From the NCBI GenBank assembly GCA_944739405.2, contig OX123183.2, positions 97,602,729-97,666,728 of the forward strand: a stretch of 64,000 nucleotides of DNA. The letters are read 5' to 3'. Under the pieces are notes generated by a model that saw nothing but the letters and a program-made list of their open reading frames with translations, searched no databases and was not told the DNA's origin. How positions within the stretch are numbered: the stretch's first letter is position 1; each line of letters opens with the position of its first letter. The DNA is from Euclidia mi (Eukaryota; Arthropoda; Insecta; Lepidoptera; Erebidae). The position numbers were made by a program, and so were the translations under genes. Of this stretch, positions 32,201 to 47,200 are shown in pieces.

Positions 32201-35200
32201 AGATGGCTCTGTTTCACGTTCTTTTGTTTGTAAGTGGTAAATAGAGGTACTATTTATTGTAGAGATGTTTCATTTCTCAGCAGCGATAGCCTAGTAGATA
32301 TACCAACAGACTGCCATGCAGAGGGTATCGGGTTCGAATCCACGGCGCGCACCACTGACTTTTCGGAGTTATGTGCGTATTGAATTGTTAATTATCGCTT
32401 GCTCCGTGCCTTGGAATGCACGTTAAGCCGTCGGTCCCGGTTGCCATGAAGATTTTTGACAGTCGTTATGGTGCGACAGTGCCTTCTAACTAAACTGACA
32501 CTAATTTTAACCATGGAATATTGCTACCCTTTCGGGTTGCGGAGTTCAGACGGGCAGTCGCCCTGTGAAAAGCAGCAAAATCCGGTTAGACTAGTTAGCG
32601 GTCCCCGGGTTGAAATTAGGAAAACGCTAGGAGGATGATGATGATTTATTGAAGAGATGTTTTATAGATCTTATCAACAGATAACAAATGCTCTTCGAGC
32701 ATAATCATTCACTCATTAACCTCAGTTCATGCTAGCTCAGGGGTCCTTAATCTAACTAGTATCATCTAAGGCTTAGTTTATTAGCTTTCACTTGATCAAT
32801 ATTTAGCTCTAATAATGGCACCATTATTAGAATAAGTGGACTTTTGAAAGGTGAGAAAATATTGAGACCAATAAAATTCTACTCATAACGGGGACAACCA
32901 CAGGCGTACCTACCTACCCCAGTTGCATCTTATGAAATTAAATTATTATCAGTCAAAACAAATGATGACTTAACACTTCCCAAAATGATTCTTATCTGTA
33001 AACAATAAGCAATACTTAATTCTATATTGATAAATTATCGTACCGAAAAATGTTTATACCTGACCATAAATTCCAATTGTAGCATTTTTCTACGCTCTGC
33101 TAAGTTACCCATAAGTAAAACTTGAGGAAAGTCAAAGTACACTCTGTATATCTCAGCCTTATGATAACATAATTATTAACTGTACCACAGCCGTTTCCAC
33201 ACAAAATATATAATATTATCAACTTAATACCACTGAGAGAATATCAAAGATACCGCCTCAAAACGAATGGAGTCTAATAATACAACGTGTAAATTAATAT
33301 CCATCAAGAACGCTTACTTAATATGGGCATAATAATTATAACAACGGGCATAGCTACGAACATTCTTCCATTCATGTGTCCCTAGTACCGCGGCACGCTT
33401 TCATTATGCCAAGTAGGTGTCTGAGAAGAAAAGTCGTGGCTTGTAATTAACATACAAAAGTGGTGCATCTACTCTCTCAGTATTAACTTGCCGAGATTCT
33501 CATCTGTCGTCGGTGACAAGGCGCAAATGAGACCCTCATTAATAATTTAGTACCCTGTGGCTTGAATAGAGCGAATAAATTATTACTAAGGAATAAATTA
33601 AAGATTGTATGCCTAGTGCTGAGCAAGTTTCGGTAGTGACAATTACAACTGTTTCATTTTGTATTGTTTGATAATGTTATTTGTCACTTCGTTTGTATTG
33701 TTATCGGTCACAAAATAACGAGTATGAGATAACGTTTAATACAATGGAGTATGTTTTCTTCATACGTGACTTAAGATTATTATTTGGATAATATCTGTGC
33801 TCGATGTTCAAATGACAACTTGGTTCACGGATTCAATTTACTGAACATGCATTCTTTACTAAGAGAGAGGCCTTAGACACTACCATATTGTAAAGTAAAA
33901 AAAGTTTGTATGGCTTTATTGACGGACTTTAAGAATTAAAATGTGCTCACTTACTATAGAACACAGTATTTTTGTATTCAATGCATTTTTATTTCATAAA
34001 TCGCTTACGAATACAATTTATATTGCATTATTTTATACTTGAGTATTCCATTAAGCCATATTACACAATCTTCGAATAAACTTTCTAACTATTTCTTGTT
34101 AGATTTCATCCCAAGTTTTTAGAGCTTTACCTTTTAATGACCAAGTGAACGATTATATATTATTACTTTAAGATAAACTGTAATCCTCTGAATTTGCTAG
34201 TTATCTTAATATTATACCATAACTGGGTGAAATTATGCCGTAGGGGTAAAGGTTAATGTTTGCTATTAAATAGAGTGATAGAAATGAATTAAAGAGGCTA
34301 TCCGTTCGGTTCATTAAGCGACTACCGGACTGTACGGCACCTAATGGATGGATAAGTTATCCAATTTAATCAGAAATTATATCCGCTCCTGTATACTAAA
34401 GAGAATTGATATTGTAATAATCATCATTTATCCTGGCGTTATACCGGTTGCATCCAGGAGGTTAGCCTTCCTCCTTAGAGACTAGGTTCTGTTTTCCATT
34501 CTAAGCAGATTTGACCAAATATTAGGCGTTTGCACAGAGCGACTGTCTTCTAAACCTCGATAAAACCAGAAAGAAGGCTATGTTCTATGGCGCAGAGCAG
34601 TGCATAATTTGGAGTAATCATTCTACGTAATGACAGCGGGATAGGCAAGACTGACGGTTTTATGTGCTTTTCAGGGCACTTAGGTGTGCGAACTTTTGCA
34701 GACTGGTCGCGAATCGAAATATTCGACATACATACATACATACGTAGACTCACGCCTGTTTCCCCGAAGGGGTAGGCAGAGGCATATTAAACGCCCACTT
34801 TTCGCCAGTGTTTTGATCCCACGTAATAGGTGGCGAGCCTATTGCCGCTTATTGGTATATTTTGTTTGCCAGAGCCTCGTTCTTTGATCGGCAGGTGCAC
34901 CACTTGCAGGTGAGGTTGGCTTGGGACCCTAAGTTCTTGGTGGGAACCCTATGCGGGGTGCATAGGGGTATGAAATATTCGAGCGGTTGCCATTTCATCT
35001 AGGTATGCTTTATGTAATTTTTGCATAGTAGTTTTATCAACTTTTGTAATAATATTGAATTACAGATATTTTTTAGGGAATGGGATAGACTGACATTAAG
35101 TTTACAGCTTTGTTTTGTTATCTCGAAAAGTTGTAAAAATACTGACCTACCTATTATGAGAAATCGTTACAAAGGTCTTCAACGCTGTTTATTTAGCATG

Positions 35201-38200
35201 AAAACAATATTACATTTTAATGACGTTACCGTTAGATATCTCTATTTAGAAGTCGATTTCAATATTGCAAACATGAAAAATGATACTACGTGTAATTACT
35301 ATACGGTTGAATGACACCCGAATATTGAATGACGCTAAAAATACACAACTTGCTTTATATTTATTGTTACAATAAACTTTACTGCCAGGGTGTTCAATGC
35401 GTCCATTCGTATGTACCAACGGCTGGGCTTTATGTATTCCACTCCAAATACGCGCACTAACTTCGAAATTGTTCGACCAAATTGAATCCCGATATCCATT
35501 CACAGGGTCTTTCTCATAAGGTGTTTTGTGATTAATGCGGCAAATTTGCAAGAACGACGGGTCGTCGAATATCGGTTAAGTTTCAACGGTTCTTAAGGGG
35601 CAAGTTTCTGGAGCGAGCATAGTTATCGCGTTGATAATGTCAGGGTTGGAATTGTATTGTCAGCGGCTACTAGGTTTACCAGGACGCTATTCAAAGGAAG
35701 TACCTTTATTATGAAGTAAGGTAGGGCAGCTTTACAAACAATGGCTGTTGAGGCGAGAGCGCGACCGGTAAGGTCTAATGAGCCATTATGTGCTTGTTCA
35801 GCAGAATGCAAGGTTGCATTAAAAGCCCTGTTAGCGTTGCCGAAGTCCGTCGTGTTTGTAGTTCTGTTAGCGAACAAATACTCTTTGTTAAGCGTTGTCA
35901 TAGTTGCTACCACGCACTGAACACCGACTTATGACTTTGTTAAGGGAATTTAGATGTTACCGTCGACGCTATATAAAGGAACTTCATACCGCTGGAAATT
36001 GTTTTGAGAACAATGCGTTCGAATAGCGAAGTAGCGGATATTACAACCAATATTTACTTTTGAAAGTTTATTAATAAAGTTTTGCGGGATGGATGTTTTC
36101 ATATAAGTTCTTGAGGAATAATACGGTGAGATGTTTTGAATGCGTTGGACGTCGTTATTCTTTCCGTCTAGTAGGTACTCAAAGTTGATAATAAAGGTTG
36201 CTATATACCTACAGGTTTGAATAAAATACGTCGCAAGAAAATTATCTCGGTTATTTCTTGGTTTATTTATTGACAACTTGATTAAGCATTATAACAGTTT
36301 ACAAACCTTTGGCATTAAGCCCGATATAAACAAATCTTTAACCGAATTGCGTTTTAATATAAATTGAAGTATGACTAATCTCCAATCTGCATGCATTTAT
36401 TGAGCCGGCAAACAATTGAAATTGAATGTAAAGCTTGAATTTTCCAATTTGCGTTCTACTTTGTTCAAAGAACATTTCATAACAAACAAATACCGGCAAT
36501 ATTTGCAGCACGACTTAATTTGAAAGTTTAGTTTACACGTTAATTGTTATACTTAATGAATAAAGTTTTACTACCGAAATTGGTGCCATAAAATGCAAAG
36601 TTTGGTATAAAATGACTGCAAACAAATCTGATGGTGTTATTTAGTGGGTAAAGTGGGTCACGGTAAGCTAGGAGGGTAGTCACGTGGTTAAACTGGGCTA
36701 CTGTGGGAGTGTCGACCTGCGATAAGCCAGTAGAATATACTACGGAAGCCGGATACTCGACGGACGTTGCGATGCTATCAAGGGAAAAAATACTGACCTA
36801 GTGTGGGCAGTAACGCAAAAACTAAGATAGACTGACTCAAAGCTCGATATATTATCAAAGTCGGACACAGGGAGTGAAATGGGGAGGACTAGGTATGTGG
36901 GTCATAATTATTTACATCAAAATTAATGAGACAAGGATTCTACAAGGTATGCTTCCTTACTCACTCTTCTGTACTGATCGAAAATATTTTAGGGAATAAG
37001 GCAAATCTGAATTAAAATTTTATAAGTTCATTATTTTTTACCACTGTTATTGTCGTATTAATGGCTAGGTAACGGTATGTATCAGCGAAATGGTTGCACT
37101 ATTGCCGAATTTAAGTAGGTACCTAATCTTACAAAGCAAATCTTTAGTCAGCGAAAGTTATTCTTATTTTGAACAGAGCACATAATATATGTAGGTAAAT
37201 GGGAAACGAAACTATTAAATGTTCGTTATGTTTATGCATACTGTTTGACCGTGCTGTTACAGAGGCTAGTTGTCCTAGAGTACAATTCTATACAACTGGG
37301 CTCATTGTTCTGAGACAGAAATAGTACTTCGCCGACCTCACGACGTACCGAGCAATCACTAGTTTCTTGATGGACATAATACCTAAATAATAAATTGTAC
37401 AACGGAAAATTAAATCACATCAATCAGTCTGACTCGAACCAACAAAAGGAACTACAAAAACTATATAGGTAATCAAGCAACCCTCGCAACTCACAAATGT
37501 CGCGAGTTGCTAAATCATAAATTGCAAAGAAATATACGGCTTGGTGGACTCGGCCATTTAATGTAAATAAAATGGCAGAAAAATAAACCGAACAGTGGGG
37601 TCGTTAAAATGCCGCCGACCCGACAGCTAGCACGTAAATGAATAATCTTTGTGGAAAATTAACTCGCACGAGGGTAAATGCAGCTTCGTAATATCCGCTA
37701 AGGCGAATGTTTACCCTTATTCTGGGTAAAACTTAGGCCTTGTCATATGAAGCAAATATTATGCGGCAAACTTTTAAACCGTGTGTGATACGAGAAAGGT
37801 GTGGTCTAAAAGAAGATGTAGTGACAAAGATTGACAAAGGAATGTTGCGTTCGTTTGCACAACCTTTTGTCCGGTTTGGAACGGATGGATGAAAGAAGAA
37901 ATACGAAAGGAGTGTATCGTGCGAGAATGAATGTAAATGTCGGTAGGAGACGCCCTAGGCGGACGTACGTCGACCAAATAGGTGACGTACAGAAAAAGGG
38001 CCAAATTAAAGTACCCATAACCGACGCGCATACATGATGAGGTTAATGAATGTCGAGGAAGCGAAAGAGGTATGTTTGAACCGAAGCATGTGGCGTTCCA
38101 TAGTCTCTGCCTACCCCTATGGGAGACAGGCGTGACGATATAGGTAGATAGATAGAACTTATAAAGCAATATAAAAAGTTGCTTTTTATTGTATAGATAA

Positions 38201-41200
38201 AACTATAGGTATATTTCAAATGCTGCGGCTCTCGCTGAATAGCGACAATTTCTTCAGATGGATTGCATTCAGCACAACCTGAGGTTCGTTTAGAATTAGC
38301 TTTAATATCGTATGGTACATTTTGTTACTACAATTATTATTATGATCACACTTCATAGTGGCTGAGCGTGAGTTAATAGCGCAAGTTCCAGGAATGAGGA
38401 TTATTACAATATTATAGTGCTCTTTAAACTTCATTTCAAACATGTAATGACGAACTGTTTGCCTAGTATGACATAAGACCTTAATCTGTCTGGACGTTAT
38501 CCACAGTACAACATTTATAATGTAGGTACTTTCAGAATTTAACTTATAATCTTTGCGGTCTATTACAGAGGCTTTTGTACCGAACGCCTACAACAACATT
38601 TACTAATGCAAATACAAATTTTAATAATGCTGTTATTTTGTTAATGAAGATAGGCATAATATAATTCGACAACACTTAGCTTTATGCATGTAGAGACGTT
38701 TTAATCAAGACTTAAACGATTTTATGTAAATTTAGGTTGTAATTCCTTTATCATACAAATTAAAATGATTGGAATATTTAAGTGTTCGATATGTTCAAGA
38801 TTACGTATTAAGAATTGAGCCATTTGCTTGTATGTGGGCGTTTAGATGATTTTTCTTCACGATATCGCCGTGTTCGTTGTTTTAGTGACATCTTAATAGG
38901 TTACTGCCTGTTCAGACTGTACTGCGTCATTCGATTAACGGTTATGAGTTTGACTGTGTGGTCGGTTTTGGATGGTAATTTTGTGTAGTAGCGCTGAGCT
39001 TTGAACTTCAGCCACATACACTCGTAAATATAAGGTAGATAGTATTATCTCAATCAAATAAGTTTTCGGCAATACCCCGAGATACCCTCTTGTAACCTTT
39101 AGAACATTATTTTCTTAAATGTCTTACCAACATGCTTAAATTATTGTGACCTAAGTAGAAATAAATAAAAGTCGTTTGGTTGGAGCTTTTTATATTGTCG
39201 TTTAAAAGACTCAGGCAAGTGGACCCTGGGCTCCTTGGAATCACTGAGAATATGATGATAAAACACGAACTTACCTGATGTTTCGTTGATATTAAAGAAC
39301 GGTGTGAACGGATTCCCTTCAGACACCAGGCCGTATCTGATCTGCCTAGGAGCCCCTTTGTCCCCGTCTTCAGCTCGTACCCTGACGACCATATCTCCCG
39401 GCGCCACTTGACGAGGCAGGTGGGTGATGGGAGGTGCTGTTGTGAACACTGGAGGCATGTCCTGTACGTCTTGAACTACGACGACTACTTCTAGACCAGC
39501 GATGTTACGGGTATCCTTGCCTACTTCTATGTATGGATCCTGTAAAGAGCAATTGAGAATAAATTGATTTTGCCACCATAAAAAGGATATCTAGGTCTAT
39601 TTTTTAAGTTTTTATACTAGAATTCACCCGCGGCTCCGCCCGTGTGCCCACTCTCCACCCACTTTACTACACTATCTCCACAGAAAGGAAAAGACTTAAC
39701 GTAACATTACTCCGTTGCGATGTGAAAAATGACAAACGAATACAATTTCACATTTATAATACTATTTTGCATTAGTACATGATTGATCCGCGTTTTAGAG
39801 ATTAATTAAGTTTTACTTCATCTAACGACGGCAACGACTGTGCTAATTAGCACTTTCAACATATTATGTTCGTTTGTCCGTTAATTCCATATTTTATTAT
39901 AGAATGTGTAACTGTTATAGTAAATTAGGCAACAAGGTATATCGCTCATTTTCAGGATTATAATTATGAGCAACATAAAACTAAATTCTCAAATGAATTC
40001 GAACATTTAAGTATCTTACTATAAAGTTCTACTATAAAGTATTAGACGACCTAGACCAAGCTATTCTCATTTTGAATAGCTATGTAATTTGACCGTTGGC
40101 AAGCTCTGCTCTAAGCTATAAATGTAACACAGTTTTGGAGGAGATATGCCATTTACGTACATCTGGAATTGGGTTTATAGAAGTCAACGATGGGATCTAA
40201 AATTATTTATGGGGGCAGATGACTAGGTTCGTGATTAAAACCTTTGGCCGGAATTAGAGCGATGTTCTTACTAAGTGGACATCAAAGTTTTAGGGTTATT
40301 GCCTAGAATATTGTTTATGCTTAGAGCTCTTGTTAAAATATTTATTTTAATTTTATAGCTACGGCATTTCATTATGCCACCTGGAAGATGATATGTACAT
40401 TATTATTATCTCTTTGCGCGCGCGCAAATGTGTATCCGACCTCTTTAGAATTGCTGAAGCGATGAAGAAAATAATAAAATTTGTTACCTACGCATATTTG
40501 AGTGAGACCCTGGGTAGGTTAGATTACGAATTTGGAACCAGTAGGTGGCTCTAGTGTTGATATACAGATGCTAAGAATTAAGATCAGCAGCTACATTTCT
40601 ATACAAAAATATTATTTAACTAAGCGGAAAATAATTTAAAATTATGACCTGATTAGAATTCATTGGAAAATTACATAATACGAGTACTTCTTGGGTGGTA
40701 AGCGAATGGCTATTTTCCATTTTATTAAAGCCGGTAATTATAATTTTAAGTAGGTATTAGAGAGTTACTGTTTCTTGTAATAGTTCCTTGTCTATGGTAA
40801 TTAGTTTGCAATTACCTACTTCGCAAGAATATATCCGCGGCGCAATTTTAAGTATTTCATTCTAAGAAATGTTCAAGTCTGTTACGTGTAGTAAAACATA
40901 TTTTCTGTTAATCCGGAACTGATTATCTTTTTATGGTTGCACAGCTAATCTATTAAATGCAACTGATGGTTGTTGAGTGCCATGTGTTACTTATCCCATA
41001 ATTCAAGATTGGGCACAAGTTTAGGGGGCTATAAGTGGCAGCTAGATCGAAGACGGTAGGTCTATGGTCTAGTTGCCACTCATAAACTTCATTCACAATC
41101 CTACCAGTCCACTGTTTTGTCGAATCTAACCAAACTTTTTCGTGACACGCCTTACAATTATTATGCAAGTATTGAGACCACAAGCTTCAGATACGTGAGC

Positions 41201-44200
41201 TAAGAATTAAAAAGTCCATGCCACTCCTTTTAGAGCAGTTATTTACGAATTGTAGACAAATGGACATTTTAGACGGGGATAGATTTTACCCACATGTCCC
41301 CAAAATGGTACAGGTACATAGAGACAGATAACATTCATAATTCACATTTTTACCTGTTCAAAGTCACTTCAAATATATTCCAGCTTTTTCTTATTCAATT
41401 AATCTTCTTTTAATTCCGCAAGAATTGAAAGCAAATTATTTAGTTCGATAAGCTACGTAATACATAATAAGCTACATAAAACATATTTAGATGCTTTATT
41501 ACTAACTTAATATTTGCAATCAAATAGACAATTATAACTTGTAATATTGCGGGCAAAAAATGTACCCAAATCGGCACTACTACTCTAACTCTATGCACAT
41601 TTCTAGGTATCTATTTATGACACGCTTTATAATTGTGCAAGTATTGAGACCACATGGTTCAGATGGGTGAGCTACGTAATTCGAAATCCATGGCACTTGT
41701 TTTGGCGCAATTAATTACAGTTTAAATGTTGATCATTAGTTAATGTACCAGATTGCGTCTGTTCGATACAAGCTCGACTTGATCTCGAGAACTTAGCGTA
41801 ATTAACACTAATTAGGGAAATAAGGCTTATTTAAATACTAGCTCTAGCCTGTAGGGACTGCTTAAGAAAAATAAATGTCACTAAGAATGGATAAAATATT
41901 GCCATCTATGTACATATTATGAAATGAAGTGCGCTCCGCGCCTCGTTTGTCTGTATGAATGCGACAAACTTAAACATTACTGAGCGGATTTTGGGGCAGT
42001 TGTCAGCAATAGATAGTCTTATACCTGAGGAAGCTTCATGTGCATAATTTACACGGGTAGAGCCGCTCGGTCGCGGCAGTAATGCTAACGTAGTTCCCGT
42101 GACCCCGCCATTTAATGGGATCGGATAGAGGAACACCATGGTGGTTTTAGTGGGTAGTTCCGGCGCTTCTCGTCGGGGAGTCCCACACTCTCCCTAGCCT
42201 GAGCCCCTATAGGGGCCCAGCCTGGGGGGGTAGCCCGTAAATAGTTTCGTTAACATCATGAGTCAAAAAAAAGGGTAGGGCAGCTCACGATGTCTAGTAA
42301 TAGAGTATATTGAAAGGCAATCGTTCTACTATCATTTATTTATGTAGCGAGCCTATACTTTAACTACTGCCATAACAGTGTTGCTCCTATATATTATTAA
42401 AGTAGTGAAACTATGTGAAAAAGCTTGAAAGGTTTGTTTTATTACAGCAGTAGGTACTTAAACGTTTATTTTATAATTCACACCAACAACATAAATAATA
42501 TTGACTTAAGTAATAACATATCCGTGGGTTGGGAATGACTGTACGAAATCCATGGAAGTGTGAAAACACTAGGCTTAGTACTGATATTCTTACAGATTAT
42601 CAGTACTAAGAGACAAGAGACAAGAGCTGCTCTGCTAATTTTGTTTGAGTAGTAGATAGTTAATGGCGAGCTTCCAAAAATAGAGATATATTAACGTACC
42701 TAAAATCATTATTCGTTTATCGATACCAAAACCGTAATGTATGTAAATCAGATGCTTTACTTACCACAGCTAACAGTGTCAAGTGGTACATAGATTGAGC
42801 TTCGAAGTCGAGAGGTCCGACTAGGAATATGGTCCCTTCGGTGTTTTCAGCTGATACGCGTCGTTGACGAATGGCGAAAAGCGGTGATCCCTGGAAACAC
42901 ACTTGTATTAGATTTGAATTTAAACATGAGAAAAAAGAGATTCGTTTCAAAATGTGATTATACTAAACTACTCTTTAATATTGCATAAAACCAACCCATT
43001 GTTCTCTATCCAACCCATTTCTGCTATCCAAGATTTCTTAACAATAGATATCAGAGTTTATTACAGCAAATCTTTATCCCGGTATACAGTACACATTTTA
43101 CAACCCGGACACCACTAAACAGGCCTCGGCCGGCCTACAACAGAGGCTCTAAAATTACGCCACATGTAAGGACACGAACTCCATTATTATAGCATTTAAG
43201 CCTATAAAATGGCCTCGGGTTGCGGCCACTAGCCTTTCTCTCTGGCCTGTGAGAATTTTAACATGCTTGGCGTCTTAATGCCCCATAATTGCAACTCATC
43301 GGACGACCCGCGCGAAAGCCTCCAGCCCACAATTCTCTTATTAAGTAGCTTCCTAATGAGATCGTTCGCGAAATAATGTATTCATTGCTGCTAGTCGTGT
43401 AGCAATCAATCGCCATACATTCCATCTGTACAATGTAGACGAATATGAACATAAAACGTCTGAAGAGATTATTACGGATTCGCGCTTTCCTATTATTTTT
43501 TTTGTGCTTTCAACGCTTTTATATCTCATAATTATCATTTTGAAACGCTATCATTCTGAGACGTACAAATTTGTTATAAATTCGAGCATTTCGCACGGTC
43601 ATTAAATTGTCGAGACTTAATATTGTTGTTTGAAAGTAAACGAGGCCTAGATTTTACGTATATTACGTTATAATTTCGTGAACTTTCCCATTGTAATTTC
43701 GAGATTGATTACCTATTCAAATCTGTGGGAGTACATGCATGTTACGTTGAGGTCCGACCACATAACCTGTAAATGAGTTTCGCGAGAGGCGGGTACGGCG
43801 TCAGCCATAATGCTGTGAAAATGATCCCCTATTAACGTGCAAGCGAAACTTCATTATGTGGTTACAGCAAAATGCGTGTCAAACACGACACAGGAAAATA
43901 TCATTAGCCAAGCCATAATCATCCTAACGTATAATCATTTAAAACGTTAATTACTTTGTTACTTACCCAAAGTTCGAGTTCCAAAGGCTTCGGCGTCAGA
44001 GGATTTTTTCTCGCGATTACTATCTCGAGATCGGTACCACGTTTGGCGTCCTGCAAATGAAATATGTTGTGAGAATTGCTTCTTTGTGATTTACGCCTTG
44101 GTAATGTTATATGGAGGAATGTGCGAGGTGATATCAAGAATACATGCTTTATTATTTTTACTATGATATTTTTCAATGTCACATTCCACCCATGAATTTA

Positions 44201-47200
44201 TTGGTCGTTATTGTGTTAACGTTTTTAAGTTGGTAGGTATTTGCTATCTAATGTATCAGTAAGATCGGATTTATTTATAGCTTAATTTAATTTCTGCCGT
44301 ATGGGATGTTAGATTCCTATAACTGCACTCATTGCTCAATACCGTCTGACTCATTTATTCCGACGTTACAAAATGTATAGCCGTGGAATGTAAGTGTATA
44401 CTAACTAGAGTTATGTTAATTCCGATATCTGGTGTGTGTCGCTGCATACGTCATCATCATCATTAATCACGACACGTCACGCCATCACACGTCACGGCAC
44501 GCTCCACCGGCTCATTTGTTCGCGAGGCAGGTGCTTTTTACGTCAACGTAAATTCAACTTTATAACTACATATTCACAATTTATACGAATCAGATAAAAG
44601 ACTTAATGCAAGTCGCAAATGAGATCTATGCAGACACTCTATTCTTGAATCCAACAGTAATGGTTTATCGCATGTTGATCAAGAACTACCAACTTATAAT
44701 AACAATGCAACGAATAAAAACGTAACCATTGCCAGCGAATTGATAGTAAAACCGATTCTCAGTACAGGCTCAGGTATGTCGAAAGCACAACTGAAATGCT
44801 GCATAATGCATCGTCTTGGATTTCAATTACTATTACCATGTACATTGTTAAGGATATTTTACAGCGGTCATAAAAATATACAGGGCGAGTTTTATGATTG
44901 TCGTAGGCGAGGGCCCTTGTGACACACACATGGCATTAGCCATGTTCAGATCTAATAAGAGATGGCTTTACATGTTATTATTTGAAATATTGCAGGACTA
45001 TAAAATTGCATTCCATTCCTGGTATAACCCTTGCAATTTGAGATAACTATTATGATTACTTATAGAGGAGAATTAGATGGGTAGGTAATGTCTATTACTG
45101 AAATAAGTGTAGAAATCTTTGCATATTCATTTCGATTCAAATTGTTGTATAAGTTCTAGTTTGCGGACAAATAAATAAGCGAAATCATTTTGAAACATAT
45201 AAGTAGATCTTTGTATATCTTCCCATTGGTTGGTGACTATTAAAAACTAATCGAATCAATTCAAATTGGAAGTTGTTATTTAATCGTTTTTAATTTACAT
45301 AAATTGTTGCAATATACGCATGGATTAGCTATATCTTGGAAACATTATTGCCGTTGTTAATTTAATATTAACAACGGCAATACATTACTTTCTAAACAAA
45401 GTGTCATTTTATAGTTTTCTTGCAGTTAAGGGCCATATAAAGTGCTATAGCCTGGTTGTGGATGAAATGTGATCAAATAGATTTTGAAACTGCTTGGACT
45501 AAATAGCTGCTTAGGCAGTCAAGACATCATACTATTATCAGTTTGACGATGCTGCCATCTGTCTTTGCCGAAGAAACTTACCTCTGGGACTAAAACGATC
45601 CCAGGTTGATGAGGGAAAATGGTGTCCCTGGGAGTGGTAGCATTGGTCCCTGTGACTGAGCAGGCGATTCGTGAGCTTCGTCCTCTGGTGTTTCGTACCG
45701 ATAGTCTGAAATCCACGTAACGGCCGGGCTCTAAGCGACGCAGGAGGATGATGTTGGCCTGACAGACGGAATTGTACCGAGTGCAGGGGAGCGTCTCCAC
45801 GCCGATGTCTAAGCGACCCATTTGACCTGGAGACAAGACAGAAAATAATGTAGTGAATCTATGCTGGTTATTACCCTCTTTCGGTGATCAAATAGATTTA
45901 CGATAGTTTTAGAAGTAGTGTTCGGCAGATTATTATAAATAGTCATGCCCTTCATGATATTTTTAAAATAGTCCTTTTAGGTACAAATACGCAATTTTCT
46001 ATAGTCGCCATACTGTGCGAAAGCAATTCACGTGAGTCTGCGGCGTCGGAAACGTCGAAGTTATGACATATAAGACAAATGCCCCAGAAGATTATCACTG
46101 GAACATCTTCTCTCTTCTCTGTGGCCGGGGTTTGTTTGTTTTTCGGGTTTTATACAAAATAATTTAACGGGTCTTAATCGCGGAGAGACTGTCTCTCGCT
46201 CGATGGAAGACGAGCGAAACGTCGGAAACAAATAGGTATTTATACCTTAAATAAGTTAAGTTAACGCGATTAAGAGCCGCTAAATTATTTTGTATGATGT
46301 ATACAAATCGCGGAAGTTTAAAATTTCGGGTTTTAGTCTGTGAGCAATTCTGGTGTCAAAGTTTTCAGACTTTCACACACAATAGCGGCCCATCCACTAA
46401 CGTTAATTCCTGCCGGAATCTACGATCCTTACGGAATGAACGCCAGTGGATTTGCAAGAGCGAGAAAGAATGACGGTATTAAAACACCGCCTTCCCTCCC
46501 GTCGCGAAGGACGCGACGCGCTATGTGATCAAGTTAGGTTAGTGCCTGTTTATTTGTCCGGCGTGATTGAGTGCTCGTTTGTTATCATTTTGTGTTCGTC
46601 TTCGTCCCGGAAGTATAAAATGGGTTCCCAAGAAATAGACGATAAAGGTGATATTAGAGGGGTGTATTAGAAAATCATCAGGTTCATCGCATGCCAGATC
46701 TTTTAAAAGTCTTATATCACTATATTTCTTATATCACTTTTTGTTCGACCCGGGAATCGAACCCGAGACCTCATGATCCGCAGTCGCTTACACTACCCCA
46801 GGACCACAGAGGCAGTTGAATTTTAGGTTTAAATAGATATTCACTCGCAATAAAACTCATAGCAATAGCAATCTCTTGCTTACGCGTACACATGTTGTTT
46901 CAAAATGAAAATAATCCACATAAATCCATAAAGATAATTCAAATTGACGAGCTTTCCTTTTAAATGACAACAATCTTCATAAAATGATAGGATTAAAACT
47001 ATCCACAGACACGCAATCCCTCGGTAGGACTGACAAAATGCAAACTGACAGGAATGTACCTAAACGTGTGTATGGTCATTGAAGGATTGTTTTTCCTGTC
47101 GAACTGGCGTGTTGTGATAAAGTCAGAGGAAAGAACGTAGAATTGTGTTTTAATTAGTGGCTTCAACGGTTTAATTTCATCCCGTCGCTTTTCTGTACAG

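Larger units (their letters stand above)
39540..42764. other. Cadherin intron 4 with diverged repeats
   Basis: No exon supported. It contains a diverged direct duplication (41141-41245 and 41616-41712), a 13-bp hairpin (42574-42610), a short transposon shard at 39620-39665 (CCCGCGGCTCCGCCCG) and a GC-rich block at 42040-42240. Confidence 0.5.

Noticed and set aside
35623..36276. Two minus-strand frames of 96 and 108 codons as candidate cadherin exons
   Set aside because: No cadherin motifs, no matching splice phases, and the exon 5 to exon 6 junction is already complete without them.
46185..46245. Hammerhead ribozyme core (CGAGCGAAAC near a stem)
   Set aside because: The hairpin CGCTCG...CGAGCG followed by AAAC looks suggestive, but the required CTGATGA segment is missing.
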